A program made the translations under genes and the position numbers. The notes under the pieces were generated by a model that saw nothing but the letters and a program-made list of their open reading frames with translations, did not search any database and was not told the origin of the DNA. Shown here piece by piece: positions 8,836 to 17,604 of a stretch of DNA of 64,000 nucleotides. Where the stretch lies: positions 1-64,000 of the forward strand of contig NZ_AVQI01000060.1 of NCBI RefSeq assembly GCF_000468115.1, in the 5' to 3' direction. Each line of letters begins with the position of its first letter. The first letter of the stretch is position 1. This DNA is from Treponema socranskii subsp. socranskii VPI DR56BR1116 = ATCC 35536 (GTDB lineage Bacteria; Spirochaetota; Spirochaetia; Treponematales; Treponemataceae).

Positions 8836-8880
8836 AACCGTCCGGTAAAACGTGAGAGCGAAATACCGGGCGGTTTTTTT
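8836..8880 (+). terminator. intrinsic terminator of ppdK
   Basis: A 12-base-pair stem (AACCGTCCGGTA with TACCGGGCGGTT, one G-U pair) is followed directly by a T run. It begins 27 bases after the ppdK stop codon. Confidence 0.85.
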
Positions 8881-9109
8881 ATGCAGCGGTTGCAGTGCAA
8901 TTGCTGATTTTAAAATCGAACGGAAGTATGCGGAAGGACACGCGGCAATATCGATTCTTCTATCGTACCGTTTCAGTCTGTTTTCGGATATTGACAATCA
9001 TTTACTTTTTGCTTTCTTACGATATTTCAGGCAACAAAATTACATATTTTTGCAACATTTACATCTGTTTTTTTCGGTAAATGCGATTTATGCTGAATAT
9101 GGAATGTAT

Positions 9110-10963
9110 ATGAGAAATACTGCAAGTTTTAAAAACGAACCGTATTCGCGCCTTCGACGAGCAAAAAATATTTTTCGCGATTGGTTTATGAATCCGTATA
9201 ATTTGCTTGTCATCGCATCGATCATCGTGTTATTGTTTTTCGTCGTCGTCCCGCTTTTGGAGATGGTGTTTACGTCTTTTCAAGTCGATGTGAAAGACGT
9301 ATCCCGTATAAAAAAATCCGCTGCAGGGGATTGGACATTATACTATTGGAAACGGTTGTTAAACAGCGTTATTTCAAAAAATATGCTGTACCGGCCGCTC
9401 TGCCATTCGCTCTTAATTGCGTGTTTTGTTTCTTTTTTTAGTATCGTTATCGGAGGTATCCTTGCATGGCTTCTTGTCAGAAGCGATTTGCCTTTTAAAC
9501 GTTTTTTTTCGCTCGCCGTTATCGTTCCGTATATGATCCCTTCATGGTGCGAATCGATGGCCTGGATTTCCGTTTTCAAAACGCCAAATCTGGGAGGCAG
9601 TCCCGGATTCTTTTCTTTCTTAGGCATCGTTCCTCCGGATTGGCTTGCATACGGGCCGGTTCCGATTATCTTTGTTTTGACAGTACACTACTATGCATAT
9701 GCGTATTTGCTTATCGCCGCCTCGTTAAAATCGATCAATTCCGAACTCGAAGAAATGGGACAAATGCTCGGCGCATCTAAAATCCTTATTCTAAAGAAAA
9801 TTACGTTTCCTTTAGTTATGCCGTCTCTTTTGTCGTCGTTTATCCTCATCTTTTCAAAGGCGATGGGAACCTTTGCCGTTCCGGCATACCTCGGTTTAAA
9901 AGTCAGCTATTATACGATTTCAACGATGCTGTATTCCGCGATTAAACAGCAACAAACTGCAACGGCGTACAGCATTTCATTGATTTTGATAGGGATTGCG
10001 GCAGTCATCATTTATATTAATCAAGTTATTATCGGCAAACGCAAGTCTTATGCGACGATCGGAGGAAAGGGAAATCGAAGCAACGTGATTCCGCTAAACC
10101 GCTCTAAAATACCCGTTACTGTTATCGTTATGTTGTTTTTAATTGCCGGCGTTATCCTTCCGATTATGATTTTGTTGTTTCAAAGCGTTATGCTGAAGCT
10201 CGGTAATTTCGGTTTTTCGAATTTGACGCTGCATTATTGGTTTGGAAAGGCCGATCCGAATATTTATTACGGTACGCCGGGAATTCTCCGTAATCCCGTA
10301 TTTTATTCAGTGCTTTGGAATTCTCTCAAATTGGTTATCGTTGCGTCGATTCTTGCAACGTTTTTAGGACAGCTTGTCGGATATGTGATTTCACGCGGAC
10401 GGCATACGCGGAGCGGACGCCTTACGGAGCAGCTGGCGTTTATTCCCTACCTTATTCCGTCTATCGCGTTCGGCGCAATGTATCTTTCCGTGTTTTCGGT
10501 TGAACGCTCTGTTATGTTGTTCGGGCACAAAGTGACGTTATTTCCCGCGCTGTACGGGACGTTTACGCTGCTCGTCATCGTAACGATTATTAAAAATTTA
10601 CCGTTTTCGAGTCGGGCGGGATCCGCAAATATGATGCAGATCAGTACGGAGCTTGAAGAGGCCGGAAAAATAAAAGGAGCCGGCTTTGCCGCTCGTATGA
10701 TGAGAATCGTTTTTCCGCTTTCCAAAAACGGATTTATAAGCGGCTTTTTTTTAATATTCGTAGCGGTTATGAAAGAGCTTGATCTAATCGTTTTGCTCGT
10801 TTCGCCGAAAACGCAAACCCTGCCGTACCTTACGTATTACTATATGTCGGGAGGAATGGAGCAGCATGCGAATGCGTCGGCGGTACTTATGTTTTTAATC
10901 GTATTTTTGTCGTATTGGGCGGCAAATAAAATTTTCGGTGCGGATATAACGTCGAGTTTTTGA
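9110..10963 (+). CDS. ABC transporter permease, fused two-domain type (FbpB/AfuB-like)
   Basis: A 617-residue inner membrane permease with about twelve hydrophobic segments arranged as two homologous halves, as in ferric iron (FbpB), 2-aminoethylphosphonate and thiamine (ThiP) importers. The ABC-interaction EAA-type loops are visible in both halves (ELEEMGQMLGASKILILKKI and ELEEAGKIKGAGFAARMMRI). The open frame extends upstream to 8852 through sequence without protein character; the ATG at 9110 (MRNTASFKNE) has GGA six bases upstream and is chosen. A TTGACA at 8991-8996 has no good -10 at the right distance. ATPase and binding protein genes follow, making a complete importer. The 298-base gap before this gene otherwise holds only the ppdK terminator. 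Confidence 0.88.
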   Translation: MRNTASFKNEPYSRLRRAKNIFRDWFMNPYNLLVIASIIVLLFFVVVPLLEMVFTSFQVDVKDVSRIKKSAAGDWTLYYWKRLLNSVISKNMLYRPLCHSLLIACFVSFFSIVIGGILAWLLVRSDLPFKRFFSLAVIVPYMIPSWCESMAWISVFKTPNLGGSPGFFSFLGIVPPDWLAYGPVPIIFVLTVHYYAYAYLLIAASLKSINSELEEMGQMLGASKILILKKITFPLVMPSLLSSFILIFSKAMGTFAVPAYLGLKVSYYTISTMLYSAIKQQQTATAYSISLILIGIAAVIIYINQVIIGKRKSYATIGGKGNRSNVIPLNRSKIPVTVIVMLFLIAGVILPIMILLFQSVMLKLGNFGFSNLTLHYWFGKADPNIYYGTPGILRNPVFYSVLWNSLKLVIVASILATFLGQLVGYVISRGRHTRSGRLTEQLAFIPYLIPSIAFGAMYLSVFSVERSVMLFGHKVTLFPALYGTFTLLVIVTIIKNLPFSSRAGSANMMQISTELEEAGKIKGAGFAARMMRIVFPLSKNGFISGFFLIFVAVMKELDLIVLLVSPKTQTLPYLTYYYMSGGMEQHANASAVLMFLIVFLSYWAANKIFGADITSSF

Positions 10964-10978
10964 TTGCGGAGTTATCGT

Positions 10979-12103
10979 ATGAGCAGAATAGAATTAAAGA
11001 ATATCAATAAGTATTACGGAAAACAGCATATCTTAAAAAATATTAATCTTGTTGCCGGGGACGGTGATTTTTTGACGCTTCTCGGTCCGTCCGGCTGCGG
11101 AAAAACGACAACGCTTCGTGTTGTCGCCGGTTTGGAAAAGCCGGAAACGGGGACGATTTATCTTGACGAAAAGCAGATCGTAAATGCGCAGGAGCGGTTT
11201 TACGAAGAACCGGGAAAACGCGGTATGGATTTGGTTTTCCAATCGTATGCATTGTGGCCGCACATGAATGTTTTTAATAATGTTGCATTCGGTCTGTCGG
11301 TAAAAAAACTGCCATCGCCGGAAATCGCCGAAAAGGTTAAAGCCGCATTAAAACGGATGCGAATCGAAGAATATGCGAAACGGTATCCATCCGAGCTTTC
11401 CGGCGGACAGCAGCAGCGCGTTGCGATTGCGCGCGCAATCGTATCCGATTCGAAAGTGCTTCTTCTGGATGAACCGCTTTCCAATCTCGATGCAAAGCTT
11501 CGAGTCGATATGCGTTCGGAAATAAAGCGGCTGCATCATGATTTAGGAACAACGATTTTATACGTTACACACGATCAGGTGGAAGCGCTTACGATGTCGA
11601 CCCGTATCGCCATCTTCTTTTCCGGGGAACTTGAACAGGTGGCGACTCCTATGGAATTGTATCAAAACCCGATTTCTCTCAGGGTTGCGGATTTTATCGG
11701 CAATCCTAAGATCAATATCATTCATGCACACGCGACAAAAGAAAACAATGCATTGCGCATTTCGTCCGATCTCGGAACTTTTGTCGCCTCGCCCGATTTA
11801 TTGACTGACGATGTGCCGGATGCCGATACGTTCGATTGTTTTTTAGGAATTCGTCCGGAAAAAATCAAAATCCTTGCAGCACCGGCAGCCGGCAGCATTA
11901 CCGCGTCGGTGTACAGCGTTCAGCCGGCAGGTTCGGAAACCATCGTAAATCTGAAAATAAACGATACGAATATTTTAGTAAAAGATTTGGATATAAAAAA
12001 TTATAAAACGGATCAAGATGTGCAGATTACTTTTGATACTGCAAAAGTAAACGTCTTTGCAAAAGACAGCGGCCGGTTGATAAAGAGGGTTGTCGGAGAT
12101 TGA
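10979..12103 (+). CDS. ABC transporter ATP-binding protein (iron/polyamine/phosphonate type)
   Basis: A 374-residue ATPase of the FbpC/PotA/MalK group. Walker A is GPSGCGKTT, the signature LSGGQQQRVAIARAI, Walker B VLLLDEPLSNLDA and the switch histidine VTHDQVEA. After about residue 235 comes a TOBE-type regulatory domain (FLGIRPEKIKIL). The start at 10979 follows GGAG at seven bases and is 15 bases after the permease stop; an upstream in-frame ATG at 10964 has no such site. It powers the permease at 9110-10963 and receives substrate through the binding protein at 12146-13318. Confidence 0.9.
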   Translation: MSRIELKNINKYYGKQHILKNINLVAGDGDFLTLLGPSGCGKTTTLRVVAGLEKPETGTIYLDEKQIVNAQERFYEEPGKRGMDLVFQSYALWPHMNVFNNVAFGLSVKKLPSPEIAEKVKAALKRMRIEEYAKRYPSELSGGQQQRVAIARAIVSDSKVLLLDEPLSNLDAKLRVDMRSEIKRLHHDLGTTILYVTHDQVEALTMSTRIAIFFSGELEQVATPMELYQNPISLRVADFIGNPKINIIHAHATKENNALRISSDLGTFVASPDLLTDDVPDADTFDCFLGIRPEKIKILAAPAAGSITASVYSVQPAGSETIVNLKINDTNILVKDLDIKNYKTDQDVQITFDTAKVNVFAKDSGRLIKRVVGD

Positions 12104-12145
12104 AAAGGTATCCGACAAGCCGTTTAAATACTTATGGAGGTTGAT

Positions 12146-13318
12146 ATGAAAAGATGTATCGGTATGTTTGCTGCCGTAGCGCTTTGTTCGTCGACGGCAT
12201 TTTTCGCTCTCGGAAGCAAAGAGCAGGTAAGCGCTTCATCGAATTGGGCTCGGGAAGTCGGACTCGATAAAACGGAAACCGTTGCCGAATTATACGAAAA
12301 AGCGAAAAAAGAGGGTGAAGTCAACGTATACGGGTGTACCGGCCGCATTGAGAATGTGAAAAAAGCATTTGAAGCCGAGTATCCCGGCGTAAAAGTAAAC
12401 TTTTACGATTTGGGTATAAACGAAATGCTCGAGAAATTTTTCCGCGAATATAAAGCAGGAATCTATACGGCTGATGTTCTCCAGCTGAAAGAACAGACGG
12501 GAAGCATTAAACGGGATTATATCGATACCGGTCTTTTGCATAATTATCAACCGACCGATATTTTTTCAGGCGTCAGACAGGAATATTTGGTTGTAACACC
12601 TTTTGTCATCGAACTCGATTGGTGGAGTTATAATACGGATATTTATAAGGATCTTCCGATCTCTTCTTGGTGGGATTTAACAAAGCCGGAATGGAAAGGA
12701 AAATTCGTCTTACTTGATCCGAGCGGAGAACCCGATCTGCCGGTATTGTTTGCATGTATGGTACAACATGCAGACGAGATGGCGGCCGATTACCAGCGCG
12801 TATTCGGAAAGAAAATTGTTCTCGCGTCCGACGAACCGAATGCGGGTTATGCTTGGATTAAACGGATTGCGAAAAATAATCCGATCCTTGAAACTTCAAA
12901 CAGCAATATCGTAAAAGATGTCGGCGGTGCTCCGAATATGAAAGAAGCACCGCTCGGTTACGGCGTTTCGTCCAAACTTCGCGAACGCGACATCCAGGGT
13001 TTTAGACTTGGCGTCAATCCGAACAAATTTAAAACTCCTACGACGGCCATAAGTTTTATGATCGCTCAAGTTGCCGATAAAGCGCAGCATCCGAATGCAG
13101 CGAAATTATTTATCCGTTATATCTGCGGTGAAAAAAATCATGACGGAAAAGGACTGCAGCCGTTTCTCACTGCCGGCTCATATCCCGTCTTTCCGGATGC
13201 TAAAATCACGGCAAAAATGCCGAGCTACGACAGTATTCCGAAGTTTCCGCTCGATTTCGATTTTTATTATGATCATTTTCAAGATGTCAGCGACTACTGG
13301 ATTTCCGTTCAGCCGTAA
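12146..13318 (+). CDS. periplasmic substrate-binding protein of the FbpABC-like importer
   Basis: A 390-residue extracellular solute-binding protein, family 1/AfuA-like. It starts MKRCIGMFAAVALCSSTAFF, a signal sequence; there is no convincing lipobox, so anchoring is unclear. The start is set by GGAGG at 12136-12140. Recognisable features are the early VNVYGCTGRIENVKKAFEAE segment (the VYSA-like opening of iron- and phosphonate-binding proteins) and the ISSWWDLTKPEWKGKFVLLD block typical of this family. The tyrosine pair that binds iron in FbpA could not be assigned with certainty, so iron is only one option beside polyamines or phosphonates. It is the last gene of the importer operon. Confidence 0.82.
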   Translation: MKRCIGMFAAVALCSSTAFFALGSKEQVSASSNWAREVGLDKTETVAELYEKAKKEGEVNVYGCTGRIENVKKAFEAEYPGVKVNFYDLGINEMLEKFFREYKAGIYTADVLQLKEQTGSIKRDYIDTGLLHNYQPTDIFSGVRQEYLVVTPFVIELDWWSYNTDIYKDLPISSWWDLTKPEWKGKFVLLDPSGEPDLPVLFACMVQHADEMAADYQRVFGKKIVLASDEPNAGYAWIKRIAKNNPILETSNSNIVKDVGGAPNMKEAPLGYGVSSKLRERDIQGFRLGVNPNKFKTPTTAISFMIAQVADKAQHPNAAKLFIRYICGEKNHDGKGLQPFLTAGSYPVFPDAKITAKMPSYDSIPKFPLDFDFYYDHFQDVSDYWISVQP

Positions 13319-13338
13319 TATATAATAATTTTTACCGA

Positions 13339-13367
13339 ATAACCGGGAGAATTGTTTTCCCGGTTAT
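13339..13367. terminator. stem-loop between the importer operon and the NUDIX gene
   Basis: ATAACCGGGA and TCCCGGTTAT form a perfect 10-base-pair stem with a 9-base loop. There is no T run after it, so it may be an RNA processing or attenuating structure rather than an efficient terminator. Confidence 0.5.
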
Positions 13368-13387
13368 AAATGACAAAGGCACTCAAT

Positions 13388-13927
13388 ATGGAACTTATCG
13401 AAAAAGAGCTTTCTTCTGAAGAGTTGTACAAAAGCGCATCGTATTCCTTTCGCGTCGATTCGGTTCGTTTACCTAACGGAAAAACGGGAACGCGCGAAGT
13501 GGTAAAACATCCGGGGGGTGTTGCGGTTTTAGCGATCGACGACGGTAAAGTCGCACTTGTCCGGCAATACCGATACGCTATCGATCGCCTTACGACGGAA
13601 ATTCCCGCCGGTAAACTCGATAAAATTCCCGGAGAAAAGCCTGTCGATGCGGCGCGCCGCGAATTACGGGAAGAAACGGGCTGTATTGCGGATTCTATGG
13701 AATATCTGGGCATGATGTATCCGTCGCCGGGAATTATTACGGAAACGCTTTATATCTTTTATGCACAGGGACTTCAAAAAACGCGGCAGGAGTTGGATGA
13801 CGACGAATTTCTCAACGTCGAATGGCTTCCGGTCGATACGCTGCTCAAACAAATCGGCGACGGAGAGATAAACGATTGCAAAGCGATTTGCGCTTGCATG
13901 TTTGCGCACCTCAAAGGCCTATTGTGA
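13388..13927 (+). CDS. NUDIX hydrolase, ADP-ribose pyrophosphatase-like
   Basis: A 179-residue NUDIX protein. The NUDIX box is AARRELREETGC preceded by EIPAGKLDKIPGEKP; compared with the usual pattern there are two extra residues between the first Gly and the first Glu, as seen in several ADP-sugar pyrophosphatases. Such enzymes hydrolyse ADP-ribose and related compounds to AMP and a sugar phosphate in the cytoplasm. The in-frame ATG at 13370 directly abuts the stem-loop and has no ribosome binding site; ATG 13388 has AAAGG about ten bases upstream and is preferred. The next gene overlaps its stop by four bases. Confidence 0.85.
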   Translation: MELIEKELSSEELYKSASYSFRVDSVRLPNGKTGTREVVKHPGGVAVLAIDDGKVALVRQYRYAIDRLTTEIPAGKLDKIPGEKPVDAARRELREETGCIADSMEYLGMMYPSPGIITETLYIFYAQGLQKTRQELDDDEFLNVEWLPVDTLLKQIGDGEINDCKAICACMFAHLKGLL

Positions 13928-14331
13928 AATTTTCAGTAAAATTTTTATATGCATGTTGTCTTGGATTATTGTTTTTTATCATAGAAGGATTATCGGTATA
14001 TTTGCTTACCGATTTTCTGCATAGTCTTTTTTCCGTTTTACCGAATTTCTTTGAAAATGCATTGGAAGCCTTTATCGTTGCGGCTGCTGCCCTTGCCGGC
14101 TGTACTCCGTTTTTCTTTTTTATTAAAAATAAAATTTTGATTCCGTATGCATTTGCAGCGGATGCCGGCCTATCGATTTTTTGCATAGTCGCTGCTATGT
14201 TCAGCGGAGATGCGAAACTGCCGATTGTGCATTTTTTGCTTTCAACGGTAGGAATATTTTCTTTGCTTGGCAATCTGTATGCATGGCCATTGTATTTTTT
14301 TATAATGCGTAACCGAAATCATGATGTATAG
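13924..14331 (+). CDS. small hypothetical membrane protein
   Basis: A 135-residue protein with about four hydrophobic segments (first LYACCLGLLFFIIEGLSVYL), rich in Phe and Leu. It starts with GTG inside the NUDIX stop (GTGA overlap), which shows translational coupling; the open frame reaches further upstream only because it runs through the NUDIX gene in another frame. Its end overlaps the AraC gene by 11 bases. No family recognised. An integral membrane location is the only firm statement. Confidence 0.65.
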   Translation: MKFSVKFLYACCLGLLFFIIEGLSVYLLTDFLHSLFSVLPNFFENALEAFIVAAAALAGCTPFFFFIKNKILIPYAFAADAGLSIFCIVAAMFSGDAKLPIVHFLLSTVGIFSLLGNLYAWPLYFFIMRNRNHDV

Positions 14332-15181
14332 AGAATATAAAAATTCTTTTAAAAATCAATTCAGAAGTATGAGTTCGCTGATCGTGTATAGGACGGGACG
14401 ACAGCAGTGCCCCAAAAATTTTCATCGCGGTTGGGAAGTGCGTCCGTTTTATTTACTCCATTACGTTATCAAAGGCAAAGGCACCTATTTTATTGAAGAT
14501 AGAAAATTTCAAGTAACGCAGGGACAGGCGTTTTTAATTTATCCGGGAATGAAAATCGATTATAAAGCCGATCGGGAACAACCGTGGGAATATTGTTGGG
14601 TCGGATTTAACGGACCTGACGCACAAATGCTCATTGATTCAACGATGTTCACGATTGAAAATCCCGTCGTCACTTTTTCCGACATAAAGATAAAAAGATT
14701 GATTCTTGACATATACCGTTGTCGCGGCAGTCAAAACTATAAACTTATATTGATGATTGCACGGTTATATACGCTTATCGCATATCTTATCGAGATTGCG
14801 CAGAAAGATTTTCCGAGTTCGCAGATGGATTATCAATATGTTCATGCGGCGATATCGCTCATTAAAGAACAATACACGCAAGCGAATTTGTCGATACAAG
14901 ACATCGCTCAACAAGTTAATATAAGTCGGAGTAAATTATATCGGGCATTTATGGAGATTGCCGGAATTTCGCCCATTCAATATTTGGCGGAGCAACGGAT
15001 CAGTGCAGCTTGTGCTCTGTTGGCACGAACGGATATACCGATCAAAAAGATAGCAGCAAAAGTAGGATTCAAGGACAGTTTATATTTTTCGAAAGTTTTT
15101 AAAAAAAAGATGCAGCGGACTCCGCGACAATATAGGAAAGAGCCTGTCTCTCCTACCGTGTTTTTGAAAACGGTATATTGA
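14321..15181 (+). CDS. AraC family transcriptional regulator
   Basis: A 286-residue regulator. The N-terminal half (about 20-160) is a cupin-like sensor of the AraC_binding type (WEVRPFYLLHYVIKGKGTYF, then the VTQGQAFLIYPG strand). The C-terminal half (about 185-280) holds two helix-turn-helix motifs: LSIQDIAQQVNISRSKLYRA and IPIKKIAAKVGFKDSLYFSK followed by the conserved FKKKMQRTPRQYR. Such proteins usually sense sugars and activate nearby operons. Possible targets are the upstream importer-NUDIX genes or the MFS gene that follows; the sequence does not decide. Two adjacent ATG codons (14321, 14324) are equally possible starts. Confidence 0.88.
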   Translation: MMYREYKNSFKNQFRSMSSLIVYRTGRQQCPKNFHRGWEVRPFYLLHYVIKGKGTYFIEDRKFQVTQGQAFLIYPGMKIDYKADREQPWEYCWVGFNGPDAQMLIDSTMFTIENPVVTFSDIKIKRLILDIYRCRGSQNYKLILMIARLYTLIAYLIEIAQKDFPSSQMDYQYVHAAISLIKEQYTQANLSIQDIAQQVNISRSKLYRAFMEIAGISPIQYLAEQRISAACALLARTDIPIKKIAAKVGFKDSLYFSKVFKKKMQRTPRQYRKEPVSPTVFLKTVY

Positions 15182-15286
15182 TTTTTTTAACAGTTATGTA
15201 AACACTTCACGCAAAAATTTCCGACATGATCGAAACACAGCAATTTTCCGCTGTTATTATCTTTAAAATCTTGCTATACTTTTTCC

Positions 15287-16537
15287 ATGTTTCAATTATT
15301 GCTCGCCATCATTTATACCGCCTTTATCAGTCTCGGTTTGCCGGATGCGCTGCTCGGATCCGCATGGCCGGTTATGTACCGCGAATTCGGAGTGAAGGTT
15401 TCTTATGCCGGTATCATTTCGATGATCATAGCTTTGGGAACCGTCGTTTCGAGTTTGCAGAGCGATCGATTGACGAAAAAATTCGGAACCGGACGAGTGA
15501 CCGCCGCGAGCGTTGCGCTGACCGCGTTCGCGCTTTTCGGCTTTTCGCTCTCGCATTCGTTTTATGCGCTCGTTTTTTTGGCCCTTCCGTACGGACTCGG
15601 TGCGGGCAGCGTGGATGCGTCGCTGAATAATTACGTCGCGCTTCATTATAAAAGCCGCCATATGAGCTGGCTGCACTGTATGTGGGGAGTAGGAGCGGCC
15701 GCCGGTCCCCACGTTATGGGTTTTATGCTTGCGCACGGGAACACGTGGAATGCGGGTTATCGCACGATTGCGGTACTGCAAACTGCACTCACGGCGCTTC
15801 TCGTTTTCAGTTTACCGCTTTGGAGGCGAAACGATAAAAACGATGCAGTCGAACGGATATCCGGAGCAGCGCAAGCTTCCGTATCCGATATACGCCCATC
15901 CGTGCCGAAGACGACGGATCCTTCCGCATTCGATTCGGCAAATACCCGTCCGCTTTCGCTTAAAGAAATTATTAATTTACCCGGCGCAAAAGCGGTGATG
16001 CTTTCATTCTTTTGTTATTCCGCGGTGGAACAGACAAGCGGCCTTTGGGCCGCAAGCTACGCGGTTTTGTACAACGGTGTTTCGACGGACATCGCGGCGC
16101 GCTATGCAAGTCTCGTCTACCTCGGCATTACCGTCGGCCGAGCGCTCGGCGGTTTTCTTTCGATGTATTTGAGCGACACGCAGATGGTGCGAACGGGCGA
16201 AATCGTTATCCTTGCCGGAGTGATATTGCTCTTTGTGCCGTTCGGAAATGCGTTTACACTTTCGGGTTTCGCGCTTATAGGGCTCGGCTGTGCGCCCGTT
16301 TTTCCGAGCCTCATCCATGCAACGCCGCATCATTTCGGGGCAAATAAATCGCAGGCGGTTATCGGTGTACAAATGGCAAGCGCGTATATCGGCACTTGCT
16401 CGCTGCCGCCGCTCTTCGGTTTTATCGCGAACAGATTCGGCATCTCTCTTTTGCCGGTATACGTGCTGTTCTTTTGCGCTCTCATGATCGCTTCTCACGA
16501 GCGGCTCATACGGCTGACAGAGCGGCGGCCTGAATAG
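15287..16537 (+). CDS. MFS transporter
   Basis: A 416-residue major facilitator with twelve predicted helices. It opens almost directly with helix 1 (LLAIIYTAFISLGLPDALLG), so the start cannot be moved inward. A TATACT box ends only six bases before the ATG and no ribosome binding site is visible, which suggests a leaderless or near-leaderless transcript. The GLPDALLGSAWP segment and the loop LTKKFGTGRV after helix 2 resemble FucP-type sugar transporters, but the substrate is not determined. It stands alone, convergent with the CAP-domain lipoprotein gene. Confidence 0.85.
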   Translation: MFQLLLAIIYTAFISLGLPDALLGSAWPVMYREFGVKVSYAGIISMIIALGTVVSSLQSDRLTKKFGTGRVTAASVALTAFALFGFSLSHSFYALVFLALPYGLGAGSVDASLNNYVALHYKSRHMSWLHCMWGVGAAAGPHVMGFMLAHGNTWNAGYRTIAVLQTALTALLVFSLPLWRRNDKNDAVERISGAAQASVSDIRPSVPKTTDPSAFDSANTRPLSLKEIINLPGAKAVMLSFFCYSAVEQTSGLWAASYAVLYNGVSTDIAARYASLVYLGITVGRALGGFLSMYLSDTQMVRTGEIVILAGVILLFVPFGNAFTLSGFALIGLGCAPVFPSLIHATPHHFGANKSQAVIGVQMASAYIGTCSLPPLFGFIANRFGISLLPVYVLFFCALMIASHERLIRLTERRPE

Positions 16538-16564
16538 GTTGTGTGAAAATCAGCTTAATAATTT

Positions 16565-16628
16565 ATTCGTGCGGAGGGTTTAATATCCCGGCGCTCTAGG
16601 CCGTATAAAGCTGTGCTTTCGGCGAAAA
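16565..16628. repeat. intergenic repeat, family A copy 1
   Basis: It starts with ATTCGTGCGGAGGGTTTAAT followed by a CCCGGCGCT block. The same order occurs at 21209-21240 (ATTCGTGCGGAGGCTTTAAT, CCCCGGCGCT). It fills the gap between the convergent MFS and CAP-domain genes. Confidence 0.7.
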
Positions 16629-16637
16629 GCCGTCCGT

Positions 16638-17237
16638 TCAGCCGGCAAAATCCTGTACGCACATAAAATTATATATTTTGTGCGGGCCGCAGCCGATACC
16701 GACGTGCGTATAAGCACGGCTCAAAATAGTTTTCCGGTGTTCGCGTCCCGGCACTTTATCGTCTTCCAAAAGTTGGATGACGATTTTTCTTGCATCGTTG
16801 TAACCGTAGGAGATGTTTTCACTCCAAGTATGAGGATACAAGCCCTGTTTATGGATTCGTTCTCCTGTATTCCCGTGTCCGACCCCGCCGCCCGGTCCTT
16901 GTACGTTAACCCATTCTTTTGCCGCAAGCGTTAGTTTTTTGCTGGGTTGCAGCGCTTTTAGTGCTTTCGTATTTTTCATTTCAATGATGCATTCTTTCAT
17001 AGCTTCGCTTGCATTTCCGTTTTCGACGTACGGAACCAAATATTTTTCCGCATATTCTTTCGGATTCGTACGTGCTTTGTTGATTTCGTCAAGCACATCG
17101 TTTTCCAGTTTGGCAAAATAAGCGGCATTGGGATCTTCTGCCATATTCCCGCACGATACCGATATCACCGCAAGCAGCAAAGCGGCCGCGGACATTTTAA
17201 TAATTTTTACGATATGTTTCGTTTTCGGATTTTTCAT
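16638..17237 (-). CDS. CAP-domain (SCP/PR1) lipoprotein
   Basis: A 199-residue predicted lipoprotein. After a positively charged start it has a hydrophobic segment ending AVISVSC, a spirochaete-type lipobox with the modified Cys at about residue 29. The CAP domain covers about residues 45-199: EINKARTNPKEYAEKYL at its start, GHGNTGERI with the first cavity histidine, TWSENISYGY and the C-terminal HRKTILSRAYTHVGIGC with the second histidine; this is the conserved layout of bacterial YkwD-like CAP proteins. Their biochemical role is mostly unknown (lipid or peptide binding). A GGAGG sits eight bases before the ATG. It is the last gene behind argJ-argB-argD and the small membrane protein, spaced by only 19 bases, so it is probably co-transcribed with them. 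Confidence 0.88.
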   Translation of the reverse strand: MKNPKTKHIVKIIKMSAAALLLAVISVSCGNMAEDPNAAYFAKLENDVLDEINKARTNPKEYAEKYLVPYVENGNASEAMKECIIEMKNTKALKALQPSKKLTLAAKEWVNVQGPGGGVGHGNTGERIHKQGLYPHTWSENISYGYNDARKIVIQLLEDDKVPGREHRKTILSRAYTHVGIGCGPHKIYNFMCVQDFAG

Positions 17238-17256
17238 ATGTATACCTCCATGTGTT

Positions 17257-17592
17257 TTATTTTTTTATTTTCGCGGCGATCATCGCACCGCATGCGAGTA
17301 CGAATAAAAGCGCAAGATAGATGACGACGATGTATGCCGCCGCGTCGGGCGCAATAAAGAACATGATACCCGTTGCGATAGTGAGAACCCCGAGCGCGAG
17401 CGATGCGCTTCCCGCAGCTTTTCCGAGCCGCTTTTTGTCGCCGAGGGACGCGAGGTATTTTTTCGAAAGCATATAGGCTCCGGTTACGGTAAACGCCGCT
17501 CCCGCTCCGATAAAGAGCACGAAGAACACAAGCAGTTTCGTGTGTGATACAATCATACTGTTACTATATAGTATTTTCAGCTGAGACGCCAT
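17257..17592 (-). CDS. small membrane protein (DUF3784-like)
   Basis: A 111-residue protein with three hydrophobic segments (LLVFFVLFIGAGAAFTVTGA; LALGVLTIATGIMFFIA; YIVVIYLALLFVLACGAM). The length and three-helix layout recall DUF3784 proteins, but this is only a resemblance. The ATG at 17592 is 12 bases after the argD stop; a second in-frame ATG at 17556 (MIVSHTKLL) is also possible, and neither has a strong ribosome binding site. It is in the argJBD operon by position. Confidence 0.6.
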   Translation of the reverse strand: MASQLKILYSNSMIVSHTKLLVFFVLFIGAGAAFTVTGAYMLSKKYLASLGDKKRLGKAAGSASLALGVLTIATGIMFFIAPDAAAYIVVIYLALLFVLACGAMIAAKIKK

Positions 17593-17604
17593 ATCGGACG
17601 GAAT

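Noticed and set aside
8991-9019. TTGACA before the FbpABC-like operon as promoter or Fur site
   Set aside because: No acceptable -10 at 16-18 bases and only one weak half of a Fur-like palindrome.
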